Positions 32,212 to 43,286 of a stretch of DNA of 64,000 bases are shown in pieces. Numbering within the stretch: the stretch's first letter is position 1; every line of letters starts with the position of its first letter. Source of the DNA: Pseudomicrostroma phylloplanum. Its lineage: Eukaryota; Basidiomycota; Exobasidiomycetes; Microstromatales. The stretch lies in assembly GCA_039545275.1 (NCBI GenBank), contig BCHS01000006.1, forward strand, positions 806,001 to 870,000, written 5' to 3'. The notes below the pieces were generated by a model. That model worked only from the letters and a program-made list of their open reading frames with translations. It made no database searches and had not been told where the DNA came from. A program made the translations under genes and the position numbers.

Positions 32212-35007
32212 GGCTGGTCAGCTGCTTGTCTCAACAGTCTGATGGGGAGAGGAAGGCATACCAGGGTCCAGCCAGATGTACGTCGTCCAGACGGCGGTGC
32301 AAATGGATCAATGCAACAGTTGCCATCGCTCGCTTCCTTCGCTCTCCGCCTATCGCTCTGCCACCCGTTTTCATCACCTCTATCAAATGTTCGACGGAGC
32401 TCGTGTCCCTAATTACTCACAGGCGGGAATTGCAGGCTGGACCCTGCGACGGTCCTGATTGGCAAGGGAGCCCAGATGCCCTCGGCCTTGTCAGCCGCGG
32501 AGGTGGATGGCCGGCGTTTGCTCGAGGGAAGTGATGAAATTCGGACGGCTGGAGATGAGGGTGGCAAGGGGTAGGGGCGGTACGAGGGTGCTGAGTGCTC
32601 TGCCGTAAGTGATGACGAGGGGGCTGGGTGTTAGCGAGCCGGAGGAGCACGTTGAAGCAGCTGATACGTGGTGAAGAAGGCAAGGAAGAGTGAGCAGAAG
32701 TGTCGTGTGAGATGAGCTCTCCCTGCCAATCCATGTCGTCGAGACGGCTCTTCTCCCAGTGGCCTCGGCAATTTCCTTCCGAAGACATGCCCGCCCGTCC
32801 TCCCCCCAACTCTCCCCTACACCCGTTCTCTCGAGGCTTGACCATGCGCCGCTCACGACTGCCTTTTCCAGAAGCGCTTGACCTCTTCTTCCCTTACTCA
32901 CCTTCAAAGTCGTGAGATGTATCACAAGGTCTTTTCAACTGACGAGCGCCTGCAAGATGGTAGGCTGAGAAGGATGTTCTCAAAGGGAAGGTCCGTCCGA
33001 GGAAGACTCGCCAAGGAGAATGAAGGAGCAATCACCAGAGCAATCGCAAGGGTCCTGAGCGGACCCCGTCTGCAGACGTGCAGTGTTCTGCCGCCACCGA
33101 TCGCGACCTGTTCCTGCTGTCCGATCCTCTTCGTTTCAGGATGGGAGCGCGAAGGCAAGAGCAATAACAGCAATGAGCTGAGGCGCTTGGGAGCGATGGC
33201 AACAACAGTAATGAAAGAGGCCCCTAACGATCCTTCAGATCGCGATGCAGGAGGAGCGCTCGGCTTGTGACGTGAGGGTCCGAGCGGCCGGCTCTTGCTC
33301 GGAGAATACAGCGAATCTGACTTGCTTGGCGAGGGGAGTCCTCTGGGAGCTGAGAAGAAAGAAGAGAGCCGATCTTGGTCGTCATCCTAGGAAGAGGGGA
33401 CGCATTGCGTCTCATGCCCATGTCCTCTATTAGAAGGAGCATCCTCAAAGGGAGGCCGTTGATGCTATGTCAGACGTGTCAGTATCTGACCAAGCGGAGC
33501 TCCGCTGAGGTGAGGCTAGCCGCGAGGATGCCGGCGGCCAAGCCCTTCCGTCCGGCAGCAGCATTACTCCGTATCAAATCGGGAAAGCTTATTGCAGGGT
33601 TTGCGGGGGGGCTAGACTATGCCGAGCTAAGATGCGCTGCGCTAAGCTACGCCGATTCTCCTTGCCCTTTCCCCCCTTTTCCCCTCTTTGAACAGGGTCG
33701 GGCGACGGAGAAGGCAAGGCGAAGCGGCGCCGACAGACGCCACGCCACGCCGAGGTGCAGGCTCGGACAGAAGCTCGGGCCCTTCTCCCCCGCGTATTGC
33801 GGAAACCCTGTCAAAGATCCAGACTAGAACTAGTCTTGTCTGGCTTTCGGCCGTCTGGCCCAGAAAGTCAACAAGTCCAGGCTGCGTTGTCATGCACCCG
33901 CCCTCGGGTACATACAGTAAGCTTCTTTTTCTTTGTTCCCACGAATGCCATTCACCCTGACACTGCCCTCTCCGCACTGCCGGCTAGCCCTACCTGCAGC
34001 GGGCTTCAGAGTCCAACACTTCTGGGCCCCGATTTTGGAACTCCACTACGACAGGCAAGCCAGACCCAAGCCTAATGCTGTGCTACCTATCATCGTAAGC
34101 CGAAGCGAATCAAGCAGCTGATGCGGGGGGATGCATCGAGATCGAGAGGGAGGTTGAGATGAGATCGTAAGCCGAGGTGGCAGCGGCTATCGCGTAAGAC
34201 ACGCGTATTTGTTCATCTGAGACAGCTTCCGAGATGCGAGGCAAGGCGAAAAGCTGTACACCTGCCTTTCCACAAAGCGAAAGCTCGCTAGCTCGATCAA
34301 GCAAGTAGAGATACTCAGCCTCCGGCAGAACTTCTTTCGAGCAAGGGCACACGCTTGACAAGGAAAAAGCTTCACATCATCGCCACCGCCACCATACCCC
34401 GAGTTACGCCTCTTTCCTGCACGCCAACTGCATCTGCATCAGCGGACATAAAAAAGCCCCGACACAACAACGACCGATGAGTCTACAACTGAGGCGAAGA
34501 TGCTGTAGTATACTGTATGCACCAACGGCTCTTTCTCCCTTCCTTGACTTCGTGGGCGTACCTACGTACGAGAAGAAACAGAAGCCGAAGATGGAAGGAA
34601 GGCCCCAGGCTCCCGAGGCTCCGCCAAGGCGCAAAGCGGGGCAAATTTCAATCTTGACAGAGCGTGGGAGTCTGCAGAGGAGCGAGCACAGCCTGCCCAC
34701 ACGCACACACGCACACACGTGGATGGACACCGCCCAAGCCCGATCCACTCACTTTCCTCTCCATGCACCTTGCGTCGCTCAGTCACACGATCGTCGCACA
34801 CGAGTTGGTTCGATTTGGGCTTCGCAGCGAGCGGGATGCAAAGTGGTGGATGTGATAAAGGGATGTTGGTGGTGCAGGAAGGCGCAATAATACAAGGGTG
34901 GTGGTGGGGCATCGACGTCGATCGTGCGAGTGCAAGAACAAAGGACGACGCTCCCAATGGTGATCTATCTATTCATCCTCTTCTAATCTCCCTCCCTCCC
35001 GACTACC
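32212..35007. other. Long intergenic region upstream of the kinase gene
   Basis: 2.8 kb between the kinase start (32211, minus) and the MEF1 stop (35008, minus), so it holds the kinase promoter plus the MEF1 3' UTR. Open frames up to 150 codons cross it but have no recognisable domain and overlap in several frames. A CA-rich microsatellite lies at about 34699-34722. No tRNA recognised. Confidence 0.5.
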
Positions 35008-37631
35008 TCACTTCTTATCGAGCTTCTTGCGGTACTCCGCCTCCATGTCCTTCTGCACATTGGGCATCACAGGTGCATGATTCCTATACTCCATCGAGAA
35101 TTCTCCCTTGCCCTGTGTCATTCCCCTCAACTGGCTCGAATAGCCAAACATATCATTCAAGCTCACCTCTGCCTGAAGGGTAAACTCGTCTTCCCTGACT
35201 TCGATATCTTCGATGGTTCCTTTGCGTTGGTTGAGTCCACCGACGACTGCGCCTTGGAATTCGATGGGGGAGATGACTTCTACTGCCATTCGGGGCTCGA
35301 GGACTACTGGGCGGGCCTTGTTGTACACGTCTCTGAATGCACCTGCTACCGCAAGTCGGAAAGCCAGCTCAGAAGAATCGACACTGTGTGCCGCTCCGTC
35401 CTCCAGTACAAAGCGTACACCCGTGACTGGATGTCCGGTGAGGAGTCCCTTTTCTAGTGCGTCTTGGAATCCCTTTTCACACGCGGCAAAGTAGCCAGTG
35501 GGGATGGAGCCGCCCATTACGCGGTTCTCAAAAGCGACGTCTTTGCCCGTCTCCTCATCTGGGTCCATGGGCTCGATGTAACCCATTACACGACCGAATT
35601 GACCTGCTCCACCACTCTGCTTCTTGTGCGTGTAGTTGAAGTCGGCACGGGCACCAATGGTCTCGCGGAAGGCCACGCGGGGCTTGCCGGTAGTGCAGGC
35701 GACGTTGTACTCTCTCCGCATCCGCTCGACGTAGATTTCTAGGTGCAGCTCACCCATGCCGGAGATGATCGTCTCGCTCGACTCTGAATCGACGTGCACG
35801 CGGAAGGTGGGGTCTTCCTTTTGGAACCTGTTGAGCGCACGAGAGAAGTTCTGAGAGACACCGCCAGCGCCGGACTTGCCGTCGGCTCCTTCAGGTGTGA
35901 GAGCGAGAGAGATGACGGGCTCGGGGACGAACATGCTGGTCATGCTGAGACTGGTGGTGCCGTCTGTGAAGGTATCCCCCGAGGAGCACTCCACGCCGAA
36001 CATCGCGCAGATCTCTCCGGCTCCCAGCTCGTCGACGTCTTCCATGTCGTTGGAGTGCATTCGTACCAGACGAGGCACCTTGACCTTCTTTCCTGTGCGA
36101 GCATTGTAGATGGTGGTTCCCTTCTTGAGTGTACCCTGGTAGACGCGCACGTAGGTCAGCTGACCATACCTGCCTTCTTCCAGCTTGAAGGCAAGACCGA
36201 CAAAGGGAGCAGCAGAGGCAGGAGCGAGAGGCATGATTGTTTGCGTCTTCTTGGCTGCTGCCACTGCACTCTCTACATCGCCCTCGCCCTCGGCAGCGGC
36301 TGCGACGGCTTCTGCCTTGTCTTTTTGAGCCTTGGCACTATTGTCAATGGCAGTCACCGGTACCTCTGATGGGTTGGGCAGGTAAGCGCAGACACCATCG
36401 AGGAGCGTCTGCACTCCCTTGTTCTTGATGGCAGAGCCCATGTACACTGGCGAAAAGCGGCAGGTGAGGGTGGCTCTGCGGATCGAGGTGGCTAGCTCCT
36501 CGAGTGTGGGCTCTCGCTCTTCCAGGAAGATGTCTGCCATTGTCTCGTCGACCTCTGATAGCTGCTCGACGAGCTCCTGGCGCTTGGCCTTGGCGAATTC
36601 GAGCAGGTCCTCTGGCACGCCATCCTCCTCTCGAATGACAATACTGCGTGGTAGCGAGGGAGGCAGAAGATGCGGTCAGTCTGAGGATTCACACAGCTTC
36701 TGCGATTCAGATCTACTCACCCCTTTTCTCCCTCGTTCCATACAGTCTTCCACCTGACCAGGTCTACGATGCCCTTGAAGTCCTCCTCTGCTCCAATGGG
36801 GATCTGCACTGCTGCAGCATTCATCTTGAGCTTGGATCTGATCTGATCCACCACCCTCCAAGGGTTAGCTCCGGCTCTATCCATCTTGTTGATAAAAGAG
36901 ATGCGGGGTACATTGTACCTCCTCATCTGCCTGTCTACGGTCATCGATTGTGACTGTACGCCAGAAGTGGCGCAGAGGACCAACACGGCTCCATCGAGGA
37001 CCCTGAGTGCCCTCTCTACCTCAATGGTAAAGTCTACGTGACCAGGGGTATCGATGATGTTGAAGTGGAAGTCCTCCTTGGGTGCCGCACCCTTTGTGTC
37101 CATTTCGGCAGCATCTCCGCTTACCGCCCTGGTCTCGGTGGGAGGGGTGGCCTTCCACTGACAGTAGGTGGCAGCAGACTGGATTGTGATTCCCTTTTCC
37201 CTTTCGAGCTCCATGTGGTCCATCTTTGCTCCCACGGCATCTCTCCCACGCACTTCGTGAATGTCCTTGATACGACCAGTGTAGAAGAGGACTCGCTCTG
37301 TGAGCGTCGTCTTTCCCGAGTCTACGTGTGCTGCGATTCCGATGTTTCTCTGACGTGCGAGCCTCGTGAGGTCGGCTTCGGTGAGGGCAATGGGGGGAGG
37401 TACCCCCGAGGTGTGGGCTGCTTGGGCTGCTGCATTGGCTGGTGGAGGCGTGGACATGGCTGGTACGGCGTAGCTGCGTTGCTGAAGGAGCCGCGAGGGA
37501 GGTGGGCGAGAGAGGGTGCGCCTGTGTGGCGGCGAGGGGCGAGCAGCCAGAGTAGACAGGGAGCGAAGGCCGGATGATCGTCCAGCCTTGGCAGTGGCGG
37601 CGACCGAGGCCACCAGACGTGAGCTGCTCAT
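35008..37631 (-). CDS. MEF1: Mitochondrial elongation factor G
   Basis: Translational GTPase moving the ribosome along mRNA in mitochondria. Exons 37631-36721 and 36643-35008 give 848 residues. The first 60 or so residues are Ser/Arg/Ala-rich without acids, a mitochondrial presequence. GTPase motifs: AHVDSGKTT at 101-109, [18 protein letters not shown], and NKMD. The later domains include the EF-G signature region with [20 protein letters not shown], then [11 protein letters not shown] and [13 protein letters not shown]. An insertion rich in Ala and acidic residues sits between the GTPase and domain II. The 77-nt intron begins GTGAGT and rejoins the frame at KG|IVIREED. Confidence 0.95.
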
Positions 37632-37931
37632 GATGACGGTGGACGGGAATGGGTGAGGGTAAGAAAGGTGAGACGCAGAGGTGAGAAGGAATGAGTTCGA
37701 CGTTGCGGGGTAATCAGTCAAGACTACGATGCACACCGCACTCATTCCCGCCCAGGAAGAAGTGAAAAGTTGGCGGTGAAGCGGAAAGGGAGATTTGCTC
37801 ACACATGCGCGAGGAGCGAGTGGCCCATGCTCGCCTTCCTTTGTGCGTGTGGCTGCAGTGGTGTGTGTGCGTCTCTTGCTTTGCTCCTTCCTCCTGCTTC
37901 TTCCCATCTCTACCACTCCACCACATCAGCC

Positions 37932-39610
37932 ATGGGTTTCTCGCCCTCGTCGTCGCCATCCTCGTCGCTGACAGACTCACTCAGCGCGCCCATCCGCAGC
38001 TTCTTTGCATCTCTCGACGACCCAGCCATCCCATGGAAGACCCTCGTCCTCTACCTCGTGCTGGCAGTGTACTCCTTTGAGACGTACCTCTCCCTGCGAC
38101 AGTACAAGGTATACTCCTATGCTGCACCGCCTGCATCCCTCGCGAGGCATGTGGACCTCGACACGTTCCAGAAGTCGCAGCGCTATGGCAGGGACAAGGC
38201 CAGATTCGGCTTCGTCGTGGGGGCATGGGGATTGATCAACAGTCTGGCAGTGATTCACTTTGACCTCCTGCCTCTGGTGTGGACATGGTCAGGCATGCTG
38301 CTACAGAAGATGGGCAGAGTGCCCTCTGAGGTGAGCAGACTCGCACATTCGAGCAGGAGAGAAGTACAGACTGACCCGTCCCCCCTCTTCCTGCCTTGAC
38401 ACCCTCTCAGATCCCTCAGTCGATCATCTTCACCTTCCTCTTCTCCGGGCTCCGTGCCACCCTCGACCTCCCCTTCTCCTACTACTCTCACTTTGTCCTC
38501 GAGGAGAAGCACGCCTTCAACAAGATGACTCGCTCCACCTTTGTCCTCGACTTCGTCAAGGGTCTCGGCATCGGCGCCGTCTTCCTCAGCCCCTTGATCG
38601 CCGGCCTCATCGCCATTATCCGTTGGGCAGGAACAGACGGCTTCGTCTCATGGGTCCTAATGTTCATCCTCGCCTTCCAGATCCTGGCCCAAGTTCTCTA
38701 CCCGACTGTCATCCAGCCTCTGTTCAACAAGCTTCAGCCCCTCGAGGAAGGTCCCCTCAAGTCACGCGTCGTGTCCCTCGCAAATTCAATGCGTTTCCCT
38801 CTGGCCAAGATCTACCAGATCGACGGCTCGAAGCGTTCGGCACACAGCAATGCCTACTTCTTCGGCGTGCTGCCCTGGGCCAACAAGCACATTGTCATCT
38901 TCGACACGCTCATCGCCAAGTCTACCTGTTCCGAAATCGAGGCAGTCATCTGCCACGAGCTAGGACACTGGAAGCATCGCGACCCTACGAAGCTCCTCCT
39001 GATCGCCCAGGCGCAGGTAGCATTGACATTCGGCGTCTTTGCCGGCTTCATTGGCAACGTCTCCCTCTTCCGCTCTTTTGGCTTCAACGTCTCCGCAACA
39101 CAGGGCTACCTCCCCATCATCATTGGTTTGGAGCTCTTCCAGATGGTCCTCGCTGCTCTGGACGTCGTCCTGCAGTTTGGAATGAATAGCGCAGTGAGGT
39201 CGATGGAGTATGCCGCAGACGAATTTGCCGCCAGCCTCGACAGGCCGGCTTTCAGCGAGGAGCAGATGGAGGGGTTGTCCAAGGCAGCAGAAGCAAAGGA
39301 ATCGCAAAAGAAGGAGGCCGAAGCGGGACACAACGGTACCGCCTCCTCCCCCGCCTCGACAGACCCAGACCCCGACATCCCTCTCCAACTCGAGCTCGAG
39401 CAGACCCACCAACCCTACGACGAGCTCCTAGCAAAAGCCCTCATCAAGCTGCACGTCCAGAATCTCTCTACGATGCACTACGATCCGCTCTACTCTGCTT
39501 ACCACCATTCACATCCGACACTCCCTGAGAGGTTGGCGGCACTGCAGAGGATTAGGGAGAGGAGAGAGAAGGGGGAGGGGCAAGGGGTGGAGGGGAAGAA
39601 GGATATGTAG
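37932..39610 (+). CDS. STE24: CAAX prenyl protease 1 (Ste24)
   Basis: Zinc metalloprotease of the ER/nuclear envelope that trims farnesylated CAAX proteins such as mating pheromone precursors. Exons 37932-38330 and 38411-39610 give 532 residues. The zinc motif HELGHW lies at about 315-320, and the third ligand region is EYAADEFAASL. RSAHSNAYFFGV and ANKHIVIFDTL precede the active site, as in the family; several hydrophobic spans flank it. A charged, low-complexity insertion (about residues 430-475) separates the zinc ligands from the conserved end LSTMHYDPLYSAYHHSHPTL. The gene is divergent from MEF1, about 300 bp away. Confidence 0.95.
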
Positions 39611-39830
39611 AGAGATAGTGCAGCGAATACGAAGAAGGGAAGAAGAAAACAGGCAGCAAGCTCACGGGGACAGACCCGATGGGGTTCACAGCAATGGTCA
39701 TGACTAATGTTCATTCTTTTAGCTAGCGTATCAGCTTGCGCGTGACATGCCTCCGCTCTGGAAGAATGTCCCCATATTCTCCCACCCACCATCCCTGCTC
39801 CCTTTGCTCCCTGCCTCGTCCTCCACTTCT

Positions 39831-42297
39831 CTACTCCCCCCCCTCCAGCCTCTGCGCAGCCCTAGCAAGCGCCCAAATCGTAAAGGAGAATCGATAGTTC
39901 GGATAGACGATTCCGCAGTTGCGGTTAAAGACGCCGAGGCAGTCCTTTTTCGTTTTGGGATTGGGCTTACTCTTGCTTCCAGCACTGCCCTTGCTCGCAT
40001 CGCTCGTTGAGCTTGCTGCGCTCACTCCGTTCGCTTCGCTCACTTCGCCCTCGGGAGGTCCATCATCCTCCCAACTCCCATCATCCTTCTGCCTCTGCAT
40101 CAAAAGCTTGACCGCGCGTCGGATCGGCTCTTCATCAGGGTATTGCGCATGCAAGAGGGCAATGAGTGCCCACGCCGTCTGTACCACGTTACTCCTTCCT
40201 CCGTCAAGCGGGACCCACTCGCCCTTTACACAGCTCTCAAAGGACTCGCCCCACCCGCCATCCGTGGGTGATTGGCGAGCGAGAAGGAACTCGCAGGCTT
40301 TGCGTACGGGGGCAGAGGAAGTGTAGGTTTGTCCGGCGAGGGAGAGGGACTCGAGGGCGAACATGGTCGCGTAGGTGAAGCATACTGCCCAGGAGCCAAA
40401 CCAGCTCCCATCTGCGCGCTGTGCACGCAAGATGTACCGCACTGCCCGCTCTACCGTCCCGTCGATCTCAGCACGACGGTACGTCGGGTCTACCTCGGAG
40501 CGAAACTTGCACAGGGCGCCTACGACGCTTGTGGTGCACTCTGGGTAGTCGTACTCGATCATGATGTCTCCGAAGACTTCTGCGGGGTTGATCCACTCGA
40601 GGATGGCAGGGCCGTTGATGGTCTCGTAGCTTGCGAAACCGCCACTGGGGTTTTGCATTGTGAGGAGGAGATCCACGGATTGGCGCAGCCGGGGAGTGTC
40701 TATCAAAGGTTGCAGACCGAGCTTGGAGGACTGTAGGTCGATGACCGCCTTGAGACCCTCGGCTGTGCAGTCGCTGACTGTGTAGCCCTGCTGCTTGGTG
40801 GAGAACGGCCAGGCACCCTTTGTGGCGAAGCGATAGCAGCTACGGTAGTGCTGTGGGTTCTCCTTGATTTGCGTCTCATCGAGCCAGCGCAGAATCGCTT
40901 GCACGCTAGGCTTGATGTCTGGGTTGCGCACGAGGCGCGAGGAGGAAGAGACGGCCTGGGCGATGAAGGCTGCGTCCCACAGCTGAGATCCATTGGTACC
41001 GCACATCTGTAGCCCCTCGCCGCTCATCCAGAGGAAGTCCTTGAGCTTCTCGCGATGTTGCTCCATTGCGTGCGAGTCGGGCCCTTCCACGGCCCACCGC
41101 ACGACGTAATTAAGCATCTTGTTCACCGGGCCCAGGCATTGGTAGCCGGTGTTTTCGTCTTCCTTGCAGAGTAGGGTATAAGCTCGGTCTAGACCGGCAT
41201 TTCGTACAAGGTTAGGGACGACTTTGGTGTAGACGCCCATGAGGGACATGAGGGCATTCAGCGTCTTGGTGTGAGGCGCAAAGATGTCCACTTGTGCGAT
41301 GTTATTCCGTTGCGATGGCCAGTGTATGGACGAGTAGCTTTGTGTGTACAGCTCCTGCAGCGAGCAAAAGATTGGGATGATCCGTCGTCGATCAGCTCGT
41401 ACCTCATCAGCTCTGCTCCGCTCCCCTACTCACCTGCTTCAGGCTCTGCACAATTGGATCCCGCTCTGCGTCATCGTAGACGTACTTCTTTCCCCATAGC
41501 CATCCCATGGGTACGTACACCATCCTAGTGTGAATCCACCACCTCCAAGGATGAATGGGGACCCAGTCTGGCAGCAGCCACAGCTCAGGCGGAACGGGAT
41601 TCATGCCCTCGTAGTCGTACACGCCCAGCAGAGCGAGCCATAGCTTGCCCCATGAAGGGACCGCCGCGGCTCCTCCTAGCGAGTGCAACAAGTTGCGAGC
41701 TTTGGTCATCCAGGGTACGTCTGGCGAGTTGCCCATCAGCCGGAGGACGACATAGTTGCAGCTCGTGCCGAAGACTGTGCTTGGCCCTGCGATGTGCAGT
41801 CCCCACCCACCGTCCTCATTCTGTATGCCCTCCAGGTAGCGGGTGACCTCTATCCTCCACTCATCCGGAAAGGGCGTATGAGTGACATAGCATCCGATGA
41901 CGAAACCCGGGAGGAGAAAGAGGGGCCCGCCATACTCTCCTGCAAAGTGTCCATCGGGGGATTGAGCCACGCGGGAGTAGTAGGCAAAGCCGTTCTCTGC
42001 TGCCTCGGAGGGAGTAGTAGCGCGGGGCAGCTTGGGCTGGTCGGTGGGCAGACCGAGCCAGAACTTGTCCTCGAGGGTCTGCCGGGAGGTGGAAGCGCTG
42101 CCGTTGCCGTTACCATTGACGTGAGCTTCGTTGTCTCCCCGGTCGTAGGTCCAGAGATGGCGTCCCACAGCGGGGTCATCGAGGCCCGGGGTGGAGAGGT
42201 GCCATCGAGTGATATCGGTAGCAGCAGGCAGGGAAGAGAGGAGCGTGGAGCGTGGATCGCTCAAGGGCAGCGACTGAAGAGGAGGATGTGACGCCAT
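39831..42297 (-). CDS. ERG7: Lanosterol synthase (oxidosqualene cyclase)
   Basis: Cyclises 2,3-oxidosqualene to lanosterol in ergosterol synthesis, on ER/lipid-droplet membranes. Exons 42297-41434 and 41354-39831 give 795 residues. The catalytic acid motif VSDCTAEG lies at about 482-489. QW-type repeats are visible (GHFAGEYGGPLFLLPG, QNEDGGWGLHI, NPSGGFASYE, RADGSWFGSW, TDGGWGESFESC). The N-terminal KFWLGLPTDQP stretch also fits. A Ser/Gly/Lys-rich loop lies near the end, just before GVFNRNCGIVYPNYR. The 79-nt intron joins SLKQ to ELYTQSY. Confidence 0.95.
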
Positions 42298-43286
42298 TAT
42301 GGTCTCGACGTCGTCAGGATACCTTCAGGGGTCTGCCTCCGCGGAAGGAAGATGTCAAGGTACAAGCAGGCGCGGTGGAGCTGGGGAAGCGCAGCTGCAG
42401 CCGAGGCGGACAGTGGACTTGGACTCAGGCGCGTGGCTGGGCTCTCGATACGCAATGATTCAGGACAGGTGTCAGAAAGCTCAGTCCTAGGACACGCAGG
42501 TAGCCAGAGACGTATGTTGCATTCCGGATCGAAGGTGGAGCGGCATCTGACGACTCTTCGAAGTACTAATATACCGAATTGGTCTGTATCGAAATGGTAT
42601 CTGCACACAAGTAATGGAAACGCTGAAACCGAGAGTCTCGCTAAAGCGCATGGGCGAGCGAGGGAACGGAAGCACAGCAAGGCACGGAAGCGCAGTGCAC
42701 CGACTTAGTATACTGATTTTGTTGACTGATCTGATATACCGGTCTCATATACTGACGTTGTACACTGACGTAACATACCTAGCTTTAATGCGTTGGGCAA
42801 GGCGGAAAGCAGGTTGCAGTGGCAGCACATTACCCATTTGGGACACGAGGGCTATAGCCCACGTCGGTGACCTGGGATACTGGACCGTTGCGCTCATTCT
42901 GTCCCTCGCCGACAACGACGACCCGAAAGATGATGCTGACGACTGATTCTTACCGTATGACGCAAACCAGAAGAGCGTCATGCCTTCAAGGCTTCATATA
43001 GGAGATCAGGCATAGTGGTAGCCACGGTGGTACAAGGCGAGCGTCGGCGCGCTTTGCCGACGGTGGGGCATCAATTTCACATTCGCTATTCCCGCGATCG
43101 CCTGTAAGCGAGGACACTCGGACAGGGTAAATGGTGAGGGTGAGACAAGAGAAGTGGTATGGATTGGTAAGGGATGTGACAGCAAAGAGCGAACAATGAA
43201 TGTGAAGAAAAGGGAGGGCGAGTTGCTACGTGGCTCCGCCCTTCAACACTCCTCCTCAAGTTGCCCGGGGGACGAGACGAGCCAGC
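42298..43286. promoter_or_regulatory. ERG7 upstream region with degenerate short repeats
   Basis: 989 bp between the ERG7 start and the stop of the next minus-strand gene. From about 42560 to 42780 it looks more AT-rich than its surroundings (by eye) and carries a family of short degenerate repeats: TACCGAATTGGT (42572), CACCGACTTAGT (42698), and TATACTGA/TACACTGA units ending near 42717, 42756 and 42770. Two TGACGT cores (bZIP/CRE-like) fall in the last units. A perfect 7-bp inverted repeat CGTCGGC/GCCGACG lies near 43047. Confidence 0.5.
42694..42721 (+). repeat. Left copy of a ~28-bp degenerate direct repeat
   Basis: Reads agtgcaccgacttagtatac followed by tgattttg. The copy at 50032-50060 has the same order with a few substitutions (agtgtaccgacttggtatac, then tgatatctg). 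The two lie 7.3 kb apart and on either side of the unrecognised gene pair. Confidence 0.55.

Noticed and set aside
33375..33827. 150-codon plus-strand frame in the long intergenic region
   Set aside because: No domain, overlapping frames on both strands, no splice-supported extension.
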